Shown here: positions 1 to 13,053 of the stretch, piece after piece
Layout of the letters: each line of letters opens with the position of its first letter
How positions within the stretch are numbered: position 1 is the stretch's first letter
Assembly (NCBI RefSeq): GCF_009389715.1
Contig: NC_052400.1
Coordinates: 22,599,674-22,663,673, forward strand
Reading direction: 5' to 3'
DNA from: Phoenix dactylifera
Lineage: Eukaryota > Streptophyta > Magnoliopsida > Arecales > Arecaceae
Length of the DNA: 64,000 bases
Program-made: the position numbers and the translations under genes
The notes under the pieces: model-generated
What the model was told of the DNA's origin: nothing
What the model saw: only the letters and a program-made list of their open reading frames with translations
Databases searched by the model: none

Positions 1-3000
1 CGGGAGTCTGTATAAGATTGTTATCAAAATTTTCATGGATTATCTTCATCTACAATCATGGATTATCAGGAGTCTGTATAAGATTGCTAGTGACCCGCAT
101 TCCTTGTTGATTATAGTTTTTTTTTCTTTGACAGATTTATTGTAACCTTTAAGACTAGTGTTTGACGTCTGAAGATAGATGTAAGCTAGATTTATAATAA
201 TGATTTGGCATATGATGATATGGATAAAATTTTCTTTGAGAAATGGTTAGGGAGTGAGCTGAAGACATATCTTCTTTACTCTTCTTCCTTTGTTCATGAT
301 GGGATGCACCAAGACATATGTTGTTAATTCACGACTAGTTCTGTGTGGTAATGCTTGCCATCCATGCAAGACAACTGCAGATGTGCCATAAGTTGCTTGT
401 CACCATCCCCTCCCACAGCTACATGACGTTGATCATTAGATTTGATGGTACTTGGGGCTATTCTGAACCAGGAGGGTCTACCTTTGCTCATTGGTGGTGC
501 CCCTTATAGCAGCAGCCGACCATACTTGTGGGCTTCTTTTGAACTGACCGTATTATTTTCATTTTAAAAAAAATCCTTGCTGTATAATTTGAATGTGGAT
601 TATGTTTCAGAGAGTTAAAACTTTCTTCCACTTGATTTTATCTAACTGAATTTAACTGCTGATTCGCAAACTTTTTGACCTTTGGAGCTTGCATCTTTTG
701 GTTTCAGCTCTTGCAGTGAACGGTCTGGCTAGAACACTTATGAGCTCAAAATCAGCTGTTCCGAGAGAATATTTCATACTGCTATTGTATGATACGTGCG
801 TAGAAGCTATTTTGACATAAATTCAAGCTATATGATATTTTCTGCAGCTCCTCAACTTGTTTTTAGGTCTTTTGCGTCCAAGAAAATTTAGCTGTCTGAT
901 TTCATTATTTAATATCAGCTGAATCTACTATTTATTTTTTAATATCAATGAGTTCTATTATGGAAAAAAAAAGACAATTTGACTGCTAGGTTTTGTCACA
1001 TTTGATAGAGACAGTAGGGAGTAAATGGAGGGAATATGAGAATTTATACTTTCGCAAAAATAATGAGAGCTATAACTACCATTAACTAAACAGCTTATCT
1101 TGTCTCTCGACTAATGTTCGGGTTTATCTGTGGAAAGTTACCTGGAAGTTAAAAGAGTACTTCCAATTTATGAGGAAGGATTTCTTATCTATTTTTTCGT
1201 TCTGCGGATGGAATTGAGTTTCTTGTTTCTTGTTGTGCGTAAACGCACCGCAAATGCATTCAAGAAAGCGACCAAAAAAAATCATATATATTTTTTGAAC
1301 AAGAACATTGTTAAAGTGCGTCTCACAGGGAGTCTGATATAAATCGAGGAAGTCGGTATGGATTTGGTCTCTCTCCTTGCGGTCTGCGTCCGAACTCCGG
1401 AAGAAAAGTCGGATTTGATTTCGGAAGGGCGAGGTGCTCCCACCGAGTCTCACAGGCATGCACCAACCCATTTGTGGCATGGTTGCATGAGTCCAGGCCG
1501 ACGTCGGACACGTTGAGCCCGCTTGGGCTTATCAGAATGGGCCGGGAGCCGCACCGGGGAGCATGGGTATGTTGCAGGTTTGATGTTGTACCCATGGCCC
1601 ATTAGTCCTTTGGAAATCATCTCATCATCAACGTGGCGGCGGCGGCGAGCGGCGGGGGGCTGCAACAGCAGGTGGCGGAGGGAGCATACCATGTGGTGGG
1701 TAAAGCGATGACGAGAGCAGCAAGCGCACGATTGGCGAAGCGAGCTATGAAGGGCGCACGCAATAGTGGCGACGAGTGGAGGGAGAACACGGCCATCCCA
1801 CGCTGTAGCATTTTCCCGGAGATTTTTCGTGGGTGAGCAATGGGTTAGTCTAAGTTTAAATTTTTTTTTTTCAACAATATCCTTTCAAGTTGGAGCGAGA
1901 AATATTTAGATCTTAAATTTTTTATTTTTTTAATTAGATCTCATAATTATTTCTTTCGCCGTTAATGGAAACTGGAAAATGATCAAAATATTCTCCATCT
2001 TTCATAGATTTAATGGTGGAAGAAAACTATTTCAGCTATGATTTTTGTTAAAAGGATGATGGGAGGTGAGGATTTATGGGAGGGGTGTGGAAGGGTCGAA
2101 AAGCTTGCGCTCTGATATAAGAGAGAGAATCGGAGAGAGACAAAAGAATAGAGGTGGCTGCTGATCAAAAACTCTTCTTCTTTCTTCTTCCTTTTTCTTC
2201 TTTTTGTCTTATTTGTCTTCGTCGTTTTTCTCTTTTGGGACCGCCACACCCCCCAGCTTCTGATTTGCCGGCGCCAAATGTTGCCAATTTTGCTCCTTGG
2301 TTGATTGCCTGGAAGAGGAGATTTTGATCAAGCTAATGGACTCTGAGGTTTTTGAGCATGAGGCGGTGTTGGCCACGTAGGACAGTCGGGCAAATGCAGT
2401 CTACAGGAACGATGCACCATGCCAATCACAGACAAACATTTCTATGAGCTAATTATCGGGATGAACGCTTGATGAATAGAACCCACGCAAATGAGCATTT
2501 GTGATAGGCGTGGTGCAGACTATTGGAGAATCTCGCTCTATAATAAATTTTTCACGTCCTCCTACGCCATCCAAAGACTTTAAACAAGAGAGAGACGAAA
2601 CCAGCAAGCCTCTCCTAGATAGCATTCATCTTGCAGCAAATAATCACAATCTTCTCTAAGGGGGTGTCATGGGGTGGTCTTGGCCACTGCCATGGCGGTC
2701 TCCGGCACCGTAATTCTCCTCGTCCCCTCTTCCAACAAAGGCCCTCGCCACCCTGCGGCTGGAGATGGAGCAGGCTCGCAAAAAAAGGGTCGTTGCTTGT
2801 CATCGAAGGTTCGACGGGCTCGGGTAATGCTGGCGAATCGGATGGTCCTGGCTCTTGCACAATAGAATTCTCCAAGATTGCTTGCCTTGGAATGCCGGTT
2901 TTTACTGATTGCCTTCCTTCCTCTCTTTGGCGTGCCAAAACATCAATCCAAAAGTCCTCCATGTTAAATCATTCACTGTAATTAAAATTAAAGCCCAAGT

Positions 3001-4200
3001 CTTTTTTTTTTTTTTTGGTCAAAAAAACCCCAAGTCTTTGTAAGAGAGATTTGAAGAAGTTTTATGTTTTTGTTTTTTTTGTTTTTTTGCTAATTAAGCA
3101 GCTTTGTGCTTTTGCTGTTTGGGTCGTGTCCGTTGACTGGGCTTGGGTTGGATGCAGGGGTAAGCACTCGTGTACCTGAATTACTTGTCGCTCACCGAGC
3201 AAACTATTTTTTCTGTGTCCGTTATTTTTCAGAGTGAAGTTCTATTTCAGAAAAAGAAGTTCGGGATCGGGGGCCTTAAATTATGTCAGTTGTTGTACAT
3301 GGATATCGATCAACGTTTGATCTCAACCATTTGCCGGTATCAAGCAAGTGTTGATGCAATATTATCCCGATTATAATTTGTACGATTTCAAATTATAATT
3401 TAGATCAAGAATAATAATTGATTTCTTGAAAAGGATCCAGTTTTCAAAGTTTTTTTTTCCGATTATTTCAAAGTTTTTCTAAAACGGATAATTATAAAAT
3501 ATGATTGCCTATAGAGTAGATTTTATGAAGAACGGAAAAATTCCTCCTCCTTTTTCATAAAAGTCACGTTTTAAATTTTAGAACCTGTTATTTATGACTA
3601 ATATAAAATGTAAAGAAACAATTATTTGGACAGAGCTCATTCAATTTAAATTTTTGGCGAGCTTGTTTTTAGTGACATTCGTCAAGCAAAACGCTACGTT
3701 TTTTTTTGCCCCAAATACCAGACACAAGAATGTCGAACCGTTTTATATATGTTTCTCTGGCACGCATCGACGCAGCGTCGTGGAGGAGATACGGGCGGGA
3801 ACGCGCCCCGCCGGAGCCGGAAGTCTTTATGACCATGGGGGGAGAGGGAGAGAGAGATTGACGGCACCGACTTCTCTGGAGCTAACCGGCGTGGGTGGCG
3901 TGCGTGGATTCGCACGTTTCTTTCTCATACTCGCGTTTCCTACTGCCGATGTCATGTCGAAATTCGATTGGAAGCGAAGGTGGGTCAACGTAATCACCAG
4001 TAACTGAAACGTCAACTGAGCCCCTGGTGCGTCGCCCATCGATCCATTACATTATCGTCATTTTATTCCTTTAAATATCCGTTTAAAAACCAAAAACAAT
4101 TATATCGACTTAAGGAAAACGGAGGAATAAATATATCACGAATAAGGAGCCGAGGCGATCGGTTCAGGTGGAACAAGGGAAGGTGGGAGCAATTCCCCTC
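1..4200. other. Intergenic DNA, no recognised gene
   Basis: AT-rich sequence with poly-T/poly-A runs and three GC-richer islands (about 1.35-1.83 kb, 2.64-2.96 kb and 3.76-4.0 kb). Short open frames lie in the islands, for example a minus-strand frame at 2615-2962 starting MEDFWIDVLARQ, and a plus-strand frame around 1633-1836 rich in Ala and Arg. I recognise neither, and neither has a convincing splice context or partner exon. They may be eroded gene or transposon pieces or simply GC-rich promoter-like DNA. Confidence 0.5.
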
Positions 4201-4358
4201 TATTTAATTTGTTTGTTGCCCGTCGTTCCTTTTCGATTTGAGATTTAAAAAATAGAGCTCTGGAGTTGGGGATCATCCCCATCTCGCCGACCTCTTCCCT
4301 CTTCCCCTAAATCTAGGTCTAAGTCCTTTCCCGGATCCGATCGCAGGACGGACCTGGC

Positions 4359-4415
4359 ATGGTGGGCGGAGATCCGGCGGTGCTCGTGGACGGTGGGTCT
4401 CGGTCCGGATGCTAG
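4359..4415 (+). promoter_or_regulatory. Upstream ORF of the DUF4050-type gene (18 codons)
   Basis: ATG at 4359 opens an 18-residue frame (MVGGDPAVLVDGGSRSGC) whose TAG at 4413-4415 overlaps the candidate main start ATG at 4409. If the transcript begins upstream of 4359, this would be a short uORF ending at the main start, an arrangement that can favour reinitiation. Transcript start is not known from the sequence. Confidence 0.35.
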
Positions 4416-5541
4416 ATGCTTCTCAGCAGATCTGCGTCTTCTTGGATCTCTCAGCTTCTCGCCTGCATGGGGTAATTAGCGTCGTCTCATCTCCTCTCTC
4501 ATCGGATCTCTTCGGGGTTCTTCCCTTCTTTTCCTTTTCTTTTGCTTCCGTTCCCCCTTCGCCTCTCGATCTCCACCTTCTTGGCTTCGAAGCCGAGGCC
4601 AAGAATCCTCGTGGTTGCGATATTTATGTGCCTGTTTTTCTTTTTTTTATTTTCAAAAAACAAAAGAAAAGGAGAAAAAAAAAGTCGGTGCTTTTGTTGA
4701 AACCATCTTCAGTAGAACTTGGTCTACCTTCTTAGACGACTATGATATGCTGATGGGGAGGAGGACCTGGTCTGGGATGAAGCCGATTTCCTTGTTGTTC
4801 GGGGTGGGGGTACTTATAGAGAGTCTGAGGGCAAGATGGATCTCCATTCTCAGCTTAAGATGGATCGATAGGTTCTTCATTACAAATATTTCAAGCTTAG
4901 CCATGAAATTTGAGGAAATAATGAAAATCTCTATTAAATGTGTATCGTGAAGCACCCACAGAGGGCTATGAAAAGTTGCATCATGCATCCTAAAGCACAC
5001 ACACACAAGGTATATATTAATACATATATACGCACAGTAGGGTTTCTCCTTGATAATCCGAGCTGCTGGATGTGATCTACCATCTCTTGACTGCTTGTGC
5101 ATCAGAAATATATGATTTGAAAACTCCTAGCCTATGTGTCAAGTGCTTGTGCATCGGAAATATATGTTTTGAAAACTTCTACCCTATGTATCAAGCAATA
5201 AAAAAAAATTATTATTTAATATTATTTAAACTATTTAATTTTTTGTCTACTTGATGTATAGACTACAGATATTTAAATCACATGATTTTTGGAGTATAAG
5301 CAGTTTAAAGATAGTAGATTATATATAACAGCTTGGATTATCGATGTGGGATCTCATTATCCGATCCAGATTTGACCGGTTCTGAGTGGAGATCCATCAA
5401 ATGTAGCAAACTCTCTCTCTTCACGCGCGCACGCACACATGCACACAAGATAGTCATATGAAAGAAGATATTGACTAAAGCAAATGCTTATTTTTGAATG
5501 TCTCTGTGATGTTTCTTTCATTTTCTGTTTATATATTTTAT

Positions 5542-5586
<45 letters not shown>

Positions 5587-6826
5587 ACAACTGATTCTAA
5601 TCATTTACTTGGTTAAACCTGATTTGTAACAGAGCAGAGGTTGTCTTGGATGCTGTGCTAAGCCCACTCCAATTATTGCAGTTGACGAACCATCAAAGGG
5701 TTTGAAAATCCAAGGCCGGACAATAAAAAAACCCAGCGTGTCTGATGATTTTTGGAGTACGAGCACATATGAGATGGAAAACAGTGGTGTGCAATCTCAA
5801 AGGAGCATCTCTTCAATTAGCATATCAACACAGAACCTTGATCACCATGGAGCAGGAAGCACCAGCAACCCTTCCGAATTTATAAATCATGGTAAGGGAA
5901 AATTTAATCTTCGGATCTTGTATTACAATTTCTACATGGCGTAGCAAGGGTAGTTACTCATTACTTGTTCACTTTGCTCTTCACATCCTCTTCCATTCCT
6001 GAGGATGGGATGCGTCTGAAGAATGATCAACAGAAAGGCTACTCATGTTCTCCTTTTGAAAGAAACAAAGAAAATTGATAGAAATTTCTCTGAGAGGATT
6101 TGGTGTTTGTCATTCATTCTAAATATTGTGTTGCTGGTATCTTGATGACCAACAAAAAATAAAGATTGGCAAAAAGCCAGTCCTTTTTACCTGAACTAGA
6201 AAGACTATGATCTGCTGTCGCTGACAAACATGGCCATGCTCTTGGAAGTTCCTTGTAGTTTTAGTGTTTGCACAGTATGCCCTCCTCCTCATCTTATAAT
6301 CATTTTAAGCTGTCATTGAATATCTTTCCCTCATGATATTGAATTAAGTGTTTGCACATGGAAATGGAAGCATCTAGGAATAAGTGAACTACATGAGATG
6401 TGCTACAGTTACATGTGAACTTCATCTCTGGGAAATTTTAGGTAATTTTGCTACCAAAATTAATCTTAGTTTGGGTTAAAAATCATGCAAGCAAATGATA
6501 TAATTTTTTTTTGCTATAAATGCTACTCAAGAAATGGAAATAATATTATGTGCTCGTTGATCTTATGGAAATAGATGTGCTTTTGCTTTTATATTTTATA
6601 TTGGAACATATATATTGCAGGTCTTCTTCTCTGGAATCAAACCAGGCAGCAATGGATTGGAAATAGAAGACCTGAGACCCAATTGCAACAGGTCCGAGAA
6701 CCCGAATTAAGGTATGTATGTTAATTTTCTGTACCATGCTAGTTGCATTTTATTACCTTTGAGTAGCCAAAGTCATATTGTATTTACCGCTCAGCAGATT
6801 TAGAGTAAATATGCTGGCAACCACAG

Positions 6827-6864
<38 letters not shown>

Positions 6865-7681
6865 TGTCTGTGTGTGTGTGTGTGTGTGCGCGCGCGCGCA
6901 TCCATCAGTATATAATACACATATATGTATGTACGTATGTATATGGTTATGGATATGGATATTGATGTTTGTATGTATGTATATGTGCATGTGTGTATTA
7001 TATACTGATGCATGCAGCACCAGGTTATTTTGGAAGTCAAATGTTTTTATCTTTTTTTTTCCGGGGGGTGGGGTTTGGGGGTGTGGCTATTAAATTAAAA
7101 AAAAAAAATGTCTTGGAGAGGCACGTATTTTTTCTAGGAAAAGCCCATGATTTCTATCAAAAGAACCTGAAACATTTTCAAGACAGATTGTAAGAGAGTC
7201 AGTGTGGGCCGTGAGCAAGGGAGATAATCTCAATCAACATTCACCAAGTAAGATACCTTTAGTAATTTAGTCTCTAGTCCTTGACATGGATAAAAATCTC
7301 TTGAAATTGACTATTTAGAGTCTAAGGAGATATGGTGCCTATTCAATAGCAGTTATTGGAATGAGAAATATCTTTGGTCATGGGATCTCAAAAATTCCGA
7401 GATTAAATGTGGGAAAGAGTCAAAGGATCACTTTAAGAAGTAGTGGAAGTCTAACAATGCAAGTTATTTTGAGTTATTTTATTTTGAAACTTTGTGTGTG
7501 TGTGTGGGGGGGGGGGGGGGGGGGGGGCACATTAGATAAAAGTTTTGGACTTAGGGGGTTAATCATGTGCCCTATTAAAGAAATAATCATGTGCCAAGGG
7601 CGCATGACCCTCCTTGGTGCCTATGTGACTCTGCCCTAGGTCCAGAACTTTGAGGATAGATTGGGAGTTGCATTTGGACTT

Positions 7682-7738
<57 letters not shown>

Positions 7739-10141
7739 TACGGGGATTAGATAGGACCCCATATGATCTGATCCACATGGGGGTGAAGAATAATTGCAAA
7801 TTAGATTGGGTGAGGCCTGGCTGCAAACTCGATGGGACATACCATCAGAGCTTTGGGAATGTTGCTATCATTATCTATATTATTAATGGAAGTATGCTAC
7901 AACAGAATTCAAGATGAAACCATTACTGTTCCATCAAGGTAAAAAATAGTTGATCTATGGATACAAAATATGCTTTTTTATTGTGTATATAGCTCAACCA
8001 AACAAAACTGTTCAAAACTGTTCCAAGCTATAGATGTTTTTAGATAATTATTAAATGACACATAAAAATTACAGAGGTATTGAACGTGAATTGTAGCCAC
8101 TCCTTAGTCATTATATGTGGAAGATTTCTCTCTTTTTTGCACTTCACTATAGATCTTTTATGAGATTTCAAATATTAGACACCGAACAACCCAATTCTTG
8201 GTTTCTAGATCTGTTTGTTCTTGTTTAGAAGCTAGTGAAACCCTTATTTTTGGCTCTAGAAAGGAGATCTGACTTTTCTAGGCATCCTTTAGATTTAATT
8301 TATTTCAAAATGCTATATATCCAATAATATTATCTGCTTTCTAACTGACTTTTTTAAAAAAATACCTGGAACTGAAACCCTATTTTTGATGGAAATATTT
8401 TTTAGTTCTATGCCATCATAGTTTTCCTGAAATTTATTCTATCCCTATAGCCAGTAGATATGAGACTTTTTGTGATGTTCTTAAACTTATATTTTCATTT
8501 TATGAAAAACAATTATCTTAGGGTTTTGCAGTAAGAATAAAATTTATTGCGAGTGAACCTGTTGATATCATTTTACTTGTGTGTTTGGTTTGCTCATTTC
8601 GATTTTTGATGAGTTCTCAGTGAAGAGATATATGGTTTTTTACTTTGTTGATGGATTTTATTAAGGTCTTTCATTGTCATTTATTAATGAAGGTTAGGAG
8701 GCTATGTCAAATTAGTTGCACGCTATATTTAGCATGTTTCAGAAGACTCTGATGGGTTTCATTGCAGTGTATCAACCACCTCAGAGCACCTGTGCCTGGA
8801 GGAATCGCTTATCAATTCCTTACATATTATGTAAGGAAGGCAAAGCCAGCAAAATAAACTCATTCCACATATCACGTATCTTCTTTTCAATCCTCCTGCC
8901 ACATAATTATTCCTTCCATCCGCGTCACATATTGATCTGTTCAGCAAATGCTGTTTTCAGTAAGTGATGCATTTTAATAAAAACTACTGTCAAAAAGGTT
9001 GTTTTCATGCTAGTTGAACATGAAAGCCAAAATGGCAATGGCTTTTATGCAATTATTGTTGACATATGGTCTGGGAAACAAGGCCTGTTCTGAGAGATTG
9101 AAGAAGCTCTTTTGTTGTTGGGTATCAGCTAGGCAACACCATAGAGGATATTTGCTATACCCAGAAATTGTAGTACTTGAATGAAGTATTCTATGGAGCA
9201 CCTTTTTCTATTGTCATGATTGTGGATAATGCAAGTACCATAGGTGCATCCTGGGTCTCCCTGCTAATAAATTTTGTGAATGCCAGCAACAACAGAACTT
9301 CTAAGTTAATAATGTATCTTAATTAGAATTTTTACCATGAAAAAGCGGGGAAAGGTGCATTTTGGGCTATTCCAATCAGTATGGAAGTGGGCTCAAAAGG
9401 AAATCGCCCCGCGGTGTTGAAAGGTTCTCGAGATTATAAATCTTTCCATTTTCTTTTTCCATTAGAAGGAGCTTGTACATGTTCGGCCGAACATTCCGGG
9501 ATAAAAGAAAATGAATGAGTAAAGGACGCGAAAGCAAATGACGTAAGCACGAAAATAATTCTTTAAATAAAGAGCCGTATCTCCACTAGCATGTCGTATC
9601 AAATACTCTGTACCCTGTACTTTGATTAGGTAATATTATAATGGTTGCCAACTTTCCTTGGTCCAAAGTGCTCTGCCTGCTTTAGACAATCTGGACCAGC
9701 TCCTTGATCCATGTTTAAGTAGCCTACATCTGTAAAAGTGGCTGCATTTTGCTGATCCTATCTCATAAAGATCATTTCATCATTAGCTGTTCTCTTGAAT
9801 CAGGTTGGATCATAAGCTGCTAAAGATAGAAATCTTTTCTGTAACTGGAAGAAAGAATATACTGCGAATTTCTTGCTCCCTTTTAGATTTCTTGTATCAA
9901 ACTTTTTAACATTTGTGGTTGCAGTTGGAATGCAACATATGACAGTTTGCTGGGGACCAACAAGCCATTTCCACAGCCCATCCCTCTATCTGTAAGATCT
10001 TTAACTTGCAATGCATTAGGCTGTATAGCTGAAGACAACATTTCTGGCATCTGATATTTTTTGCTTGTTATAATTCTGTGGTGGCAGGAGATGGTAGATT
10101 TCCTTGTGGACATCTGGGAGCAGGAGGGTCTGTATGATTAG
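4409..10141 (+). CDS. DUF4050-type small conserved plant protein, five exons
   Basis: Gene model: exon 1 4409-4471, exon 2 5633-5891, exon 3 6621-6711, exon 4 9925-9991, exon 5 10088-10141 (TAG), 177 aa. All introns are GT-AG and the frame is continuous across every junction. Key stretches are RGCLGCCAKPTPIIAVDEPS (Cys-rich N-terminus), FWSTSTYEMENSGVQSQRS, LLLWNQTRQQWIGNRRP, WNATYDSLLGTNKPFPQPIP and the C-terminus MVDFLVDIWEQEGLYD. These are the hallmarks I know from the plant DUF4050 family; its biochemical role is unknown, so none is claimed. The first exon is ambiguous. ATG 4409 joins in frame to acceptor 5633; a second ATG at 4416 joins in frame to acceptors 5635 or 5638, giving the same body with a different N-terminus. 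The 3.2-kb intron 3 and 1.2-kb intron 1 hold microsatellites and MITE sequence. No frameshift is seen, so it is probably functional. Confidence 0.85.
5036..5395. mobile_element. MITE-like inverted-repeat element, copy A
   Basis: Two arms of about 94 bases, 5050-5143 and 5250-5344, are imperfect reverse complements (left begins TTGATAATCCGAGCTG; the right arm's complement begins TCGATAATCCAAGCTG). The arms flank an AT-rich centre. The right outer part, to about 5395, matches the outer part of the element at 12639-12960, which defines a family. The left outer end looks truncated. It lies in intron 1 of the DUF4050-type gene. No coding capacity is seen. Confidence 0.6.
5544..5582. repeat. (TA)n microsatellite
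   Basis: Uninterrupted TA dinucleotide run of about 19 units in intron 1 of the DUF4050-type gene, about 50 bases upstream of the exon 2 acceptor cluster. Confidence 0.9.
6831..6898. repeat. Compound (TA)n(TG)n(CG)n microsatellite
   Basis: A TA run at 6831-6861 passes into TG repeats and then a short CG run. Immediately downstream, 6903-6921 and 6992-7010 are perfect 19-base inverted repeats around a GTAT-rich loop. It lies in intron 3 of the DUF4050-type gene. Confidence 0.85.
7494..7738. repeat. Poly-G tract and (TG)n(AG)n microsatellite
   Basis: A TG run followed by about 20 consecutive G (7507-7527), then at 7685-7738 a TG run passing directly into an AG run. Both are in intron 3 of the DUF4050-type gene. 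No gene content. Confidence 0.85.
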
Positions 10142-11900
10142 GCGAAACAAGTTGCTTTAGACGTTGTGTGGACTGTCAAGCAGATGGGGACTCCTATAGA
10201 TGGTCTTTGATAATACTAGATGACGATGGGTATCCTTCTTCCACATCAACTGCTACATGTACGCTACCACTGATATCTTGTCCCTCCTTTTTCCTTCCCT
10301 TTACGTTCCTCCTGTAGCAAGTTACCTCCCCAGCATCGTTGTAAGCTCTGAAACAGGCTTCGCCCTGCTTAGTGTTTTTGTATGCTCGCCGATTGGCAAG
10401 TTGTTAGACCGGCGGCATCACATTCTGCTTAGCACAAAGCTATTCCGTGGCATGCTTGTAGAAATTACCTTGCTGATGCCGAGTCTATGATCCATTTTGC
10501 CGTCCCGCCACAGCCTTCTGTGTCTTATTGTTGCCATGCCAAGTCCGAAGGGGTTTGCCTTCTGCTTGAAATTGTAATGCAGGTGTTTGGGAGGTTTCCT
10601 GTGTGCTTGACAATGATTTGGACTCTGAATGTTGAGATTACATGCTCAGGTCGGAATAATTTTGGTTCGCAACTAGGGGTATGTGGCAAACCTAAGAATA
10701 CCATATTACATACCAGTATGGATAGCTTCAAATGCACATCAATCTTATCAAATGTTGTTGGTAGTTTTAATATTCTTTTAAATAATATCATTTTGATATG
10801 TATCCATTGATATCATTACATTATGGCAAAGTAAACATGTGAGAACCGCTATTTTAGATCTTGTCATAGGACGAGTATTGGTGATGATAGACTCAATGGA
10901 TTGATTTTTATATTTTTTGAGGATCTTCTAAATATTCAAATTTGTACCTTTCTAAAATTGATATTTACATGTATATTTTAATAAAATACTTATTTTGTGT
11001 TTTTTTTTCTTTGTACTTGTAAGTCATCTGATGTGGTTAAAATTGAAATATTCTTAATAGATAGATATGTCACAATAAATATTTATAAGGGTATACATGA
11101 ATAGCAATTTGGTGAGGATATTTATGTATTTTTATATATTTAGAAGGGTATACTCGTAAAAAAATTAATTTTATTTTTTTGTCTATTTTATTTTTTGTCT
11201 ATTTCAATTGTTATAACACTTGGACTCCTCTAGTACTTGCACTTTAATATTTTTTGTAAAAACATAACTTAGAAAAAAAAGATATTGATAATTAGATAAT
11301 AAAGAGAGTTATGGAACTTCAAAATCTTTTAGACTTGCATTGGGTATCTTAAGTAGGGGTGGCAATCGAGTCGGGTTAGGTTGAGTCAGGTCAGATACGA
11401 GTTAGAGTAAAATTTTATCAACTTAAATCCAACTTGTGTACTAAATAAGTGAAATTTTCAAATATGAATCTGTTTCATTTATTAAACACGTGATGTGATT
11501 TGACCCATTTAATTTATTTATTAAATAGATCAAATTAGGTTAAACGGGTTAGACGAGTTTTTAATGAGTTAAATAGATTTAAACAGATTAAGTAAGTCGG
11601 ATTAAACATGTCAGAAATAGGTTCAATAGTTTTTAAACATGTTTAATGGCTCAATTTATGAACTCAATACGTTTAACAAATAGGCCTAAACAGATTGATC
11701 CATTTATGATTCAAATCTATTTATGTTAAATCAAAATTTGCTTAAAGCAGGTCGTTCGCAGGCCGGATTGACATGTAGGGTCATAAATTGTTACTCGTAA
11801 CCTTAAGCCAGTTTTTTTGGAAGTAGAAAAGACCTAGTGTATGGGACGAATTGATCTTGTCTTAGCGATTTTAAATTAGCCACTTGCCTATATCATCCAA
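10142..11900. other. 3' flank of the DUF4050-type gene and AT-rich intergenic DNA
   Basis: The first few hundred bases are probably the 3' UTR. From about 11349 there is a stretch rich in GGGTTAG/GTCGGGT-like words (GGCAATCGAGTCGGGTTAGG), a style common in decayed plant transposons, but I cannot assign a family. No coding frame supported. Confidence 0.4.
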
Positions 11901-11908
11901 GAATGCAT

Positions 11909-12380
11909 TAAGATCTGTGCCAATGGATGAATAATCCTAATCATCCACTGGAACACTTTAAGATCTATGCAAATAGATAAATATTTGGATCATTCGTGGT
12001 TGTTTTGAGATTTGTGCAGATAGATGAATATCTAGATCATCCGCAGCTGTTTTGAATCTATGCAAGCAGATAAATATCTAGATCATGCATTCGTTATTTT
12101 GAGATCTATGCAGGTGGATGAATAAAGGAATTTGGAGCACTTTGAGATATGTGTGATGGGTGATCCAAATATTCATCCACCTGTATATATATTAAAGCGA
12201 TCAATGGATGATCGAATTATTCATCCACTCTACACAAATCTTAAAGCAATCCAAATATTTTTCCATTTGCACATACCTCAAAGTAATTGCATGAATTATC
12301 TGAATATTCATTCGCCTACATAGATCTCAAAGTGACTATATGTTTGATGGATTATTTATCCACTTGTATAAATCTTAAAG
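11909..12380. repeat. Fold-back minisatellite: direct units followed by inverted units
   Basis: A unit of about 47 bases built around GATCTATGCAGATGGATGAATA and GATCATCC is repeated about five times in direct orientation (about 11909-12158). It then appears as about four to five inverted units (about 12171-12380) built around ATTCATCCAC and AAATCTTAAAG. The two blocks could pair as one long imperfect hairpin. No coding content. Confidence 0.65.
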
Positions 12381-12638
12381 TTGAAATAGGCTAAAAGAAG
12401 GGAAGGGCATTTTCATTAATTGAAATGGTAGACTAACACAGTGTCTACTGGTTGTAAAGTCGAAGAATCGGTTTGGAATAGTTTGCAAACTTGAGAGACT
12501 GATTTGAAATTTTTTAAAATTTACGAGGTGTCTTTGAGATTGGCCTAAAGTTGAGAGGATGTTTATGTAATTTTCTCTAAATTTTAATACTGCCCCGACA
12601 CATATACAGTGCTAGACTTGGCATGCTCGAGAAACTTT

Positions 12639-12960
12639 CCACTCAGATCCAATCAGGTATTGATCAGATAATGGAGACCCTACATCGATGATACAAGCCA
12701 TTAGATGTGACCTACTTTCTCTAAATTGCTTACATATTAAAAATTATATGATTTGAAGATTTCTAACATTAATATTATTCGAAAAAAATTTAGATAATTT
12801 TAATAATATTTTTTTTGGATTATTTAATATATAAGTTAGAACTTTTCAAATCATATAATTTTTAATGTGTAAGTAACAGTAAATTACATTTAATAATTTA
12901 AAATTATTAATATAAAAGTTTTATTATCTAATTTATAAATCTGATTAAATTTGAGTGTGG
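12639..12960. mobile_element. MITE-like inverted-repeat element, copy B
   Basis: It starts CCACTCAGATCCAATCAG and its complementary end reads CCACACTCAAATTTAATCAG, giving terminal inverted repeats. Inner arms at about 12702-12768 and 12834-12893 are also reverse complements (ATTATATGATTTGAAG against its complement). The family is shared with the element at 5036-5395, here with both ends present. Noncoding. Confidence 0.65.
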
Positions 12961-13015
12961 AAGAAGTGTGGTCCCGGCGCCCCCCCCCCCCCTCTCCTCC
13001 TCCTCTCTCTCTCTA

Positions 13016-13053
<38 letters not shown>

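Noticed and set aside
9520..9560. TGACGTAAG near 9538, resembling a pararetroviral-type promoter element
   Set aside because: A single short word without other viral-type sequence; it lies in an intron of the DUF4050-type gene.
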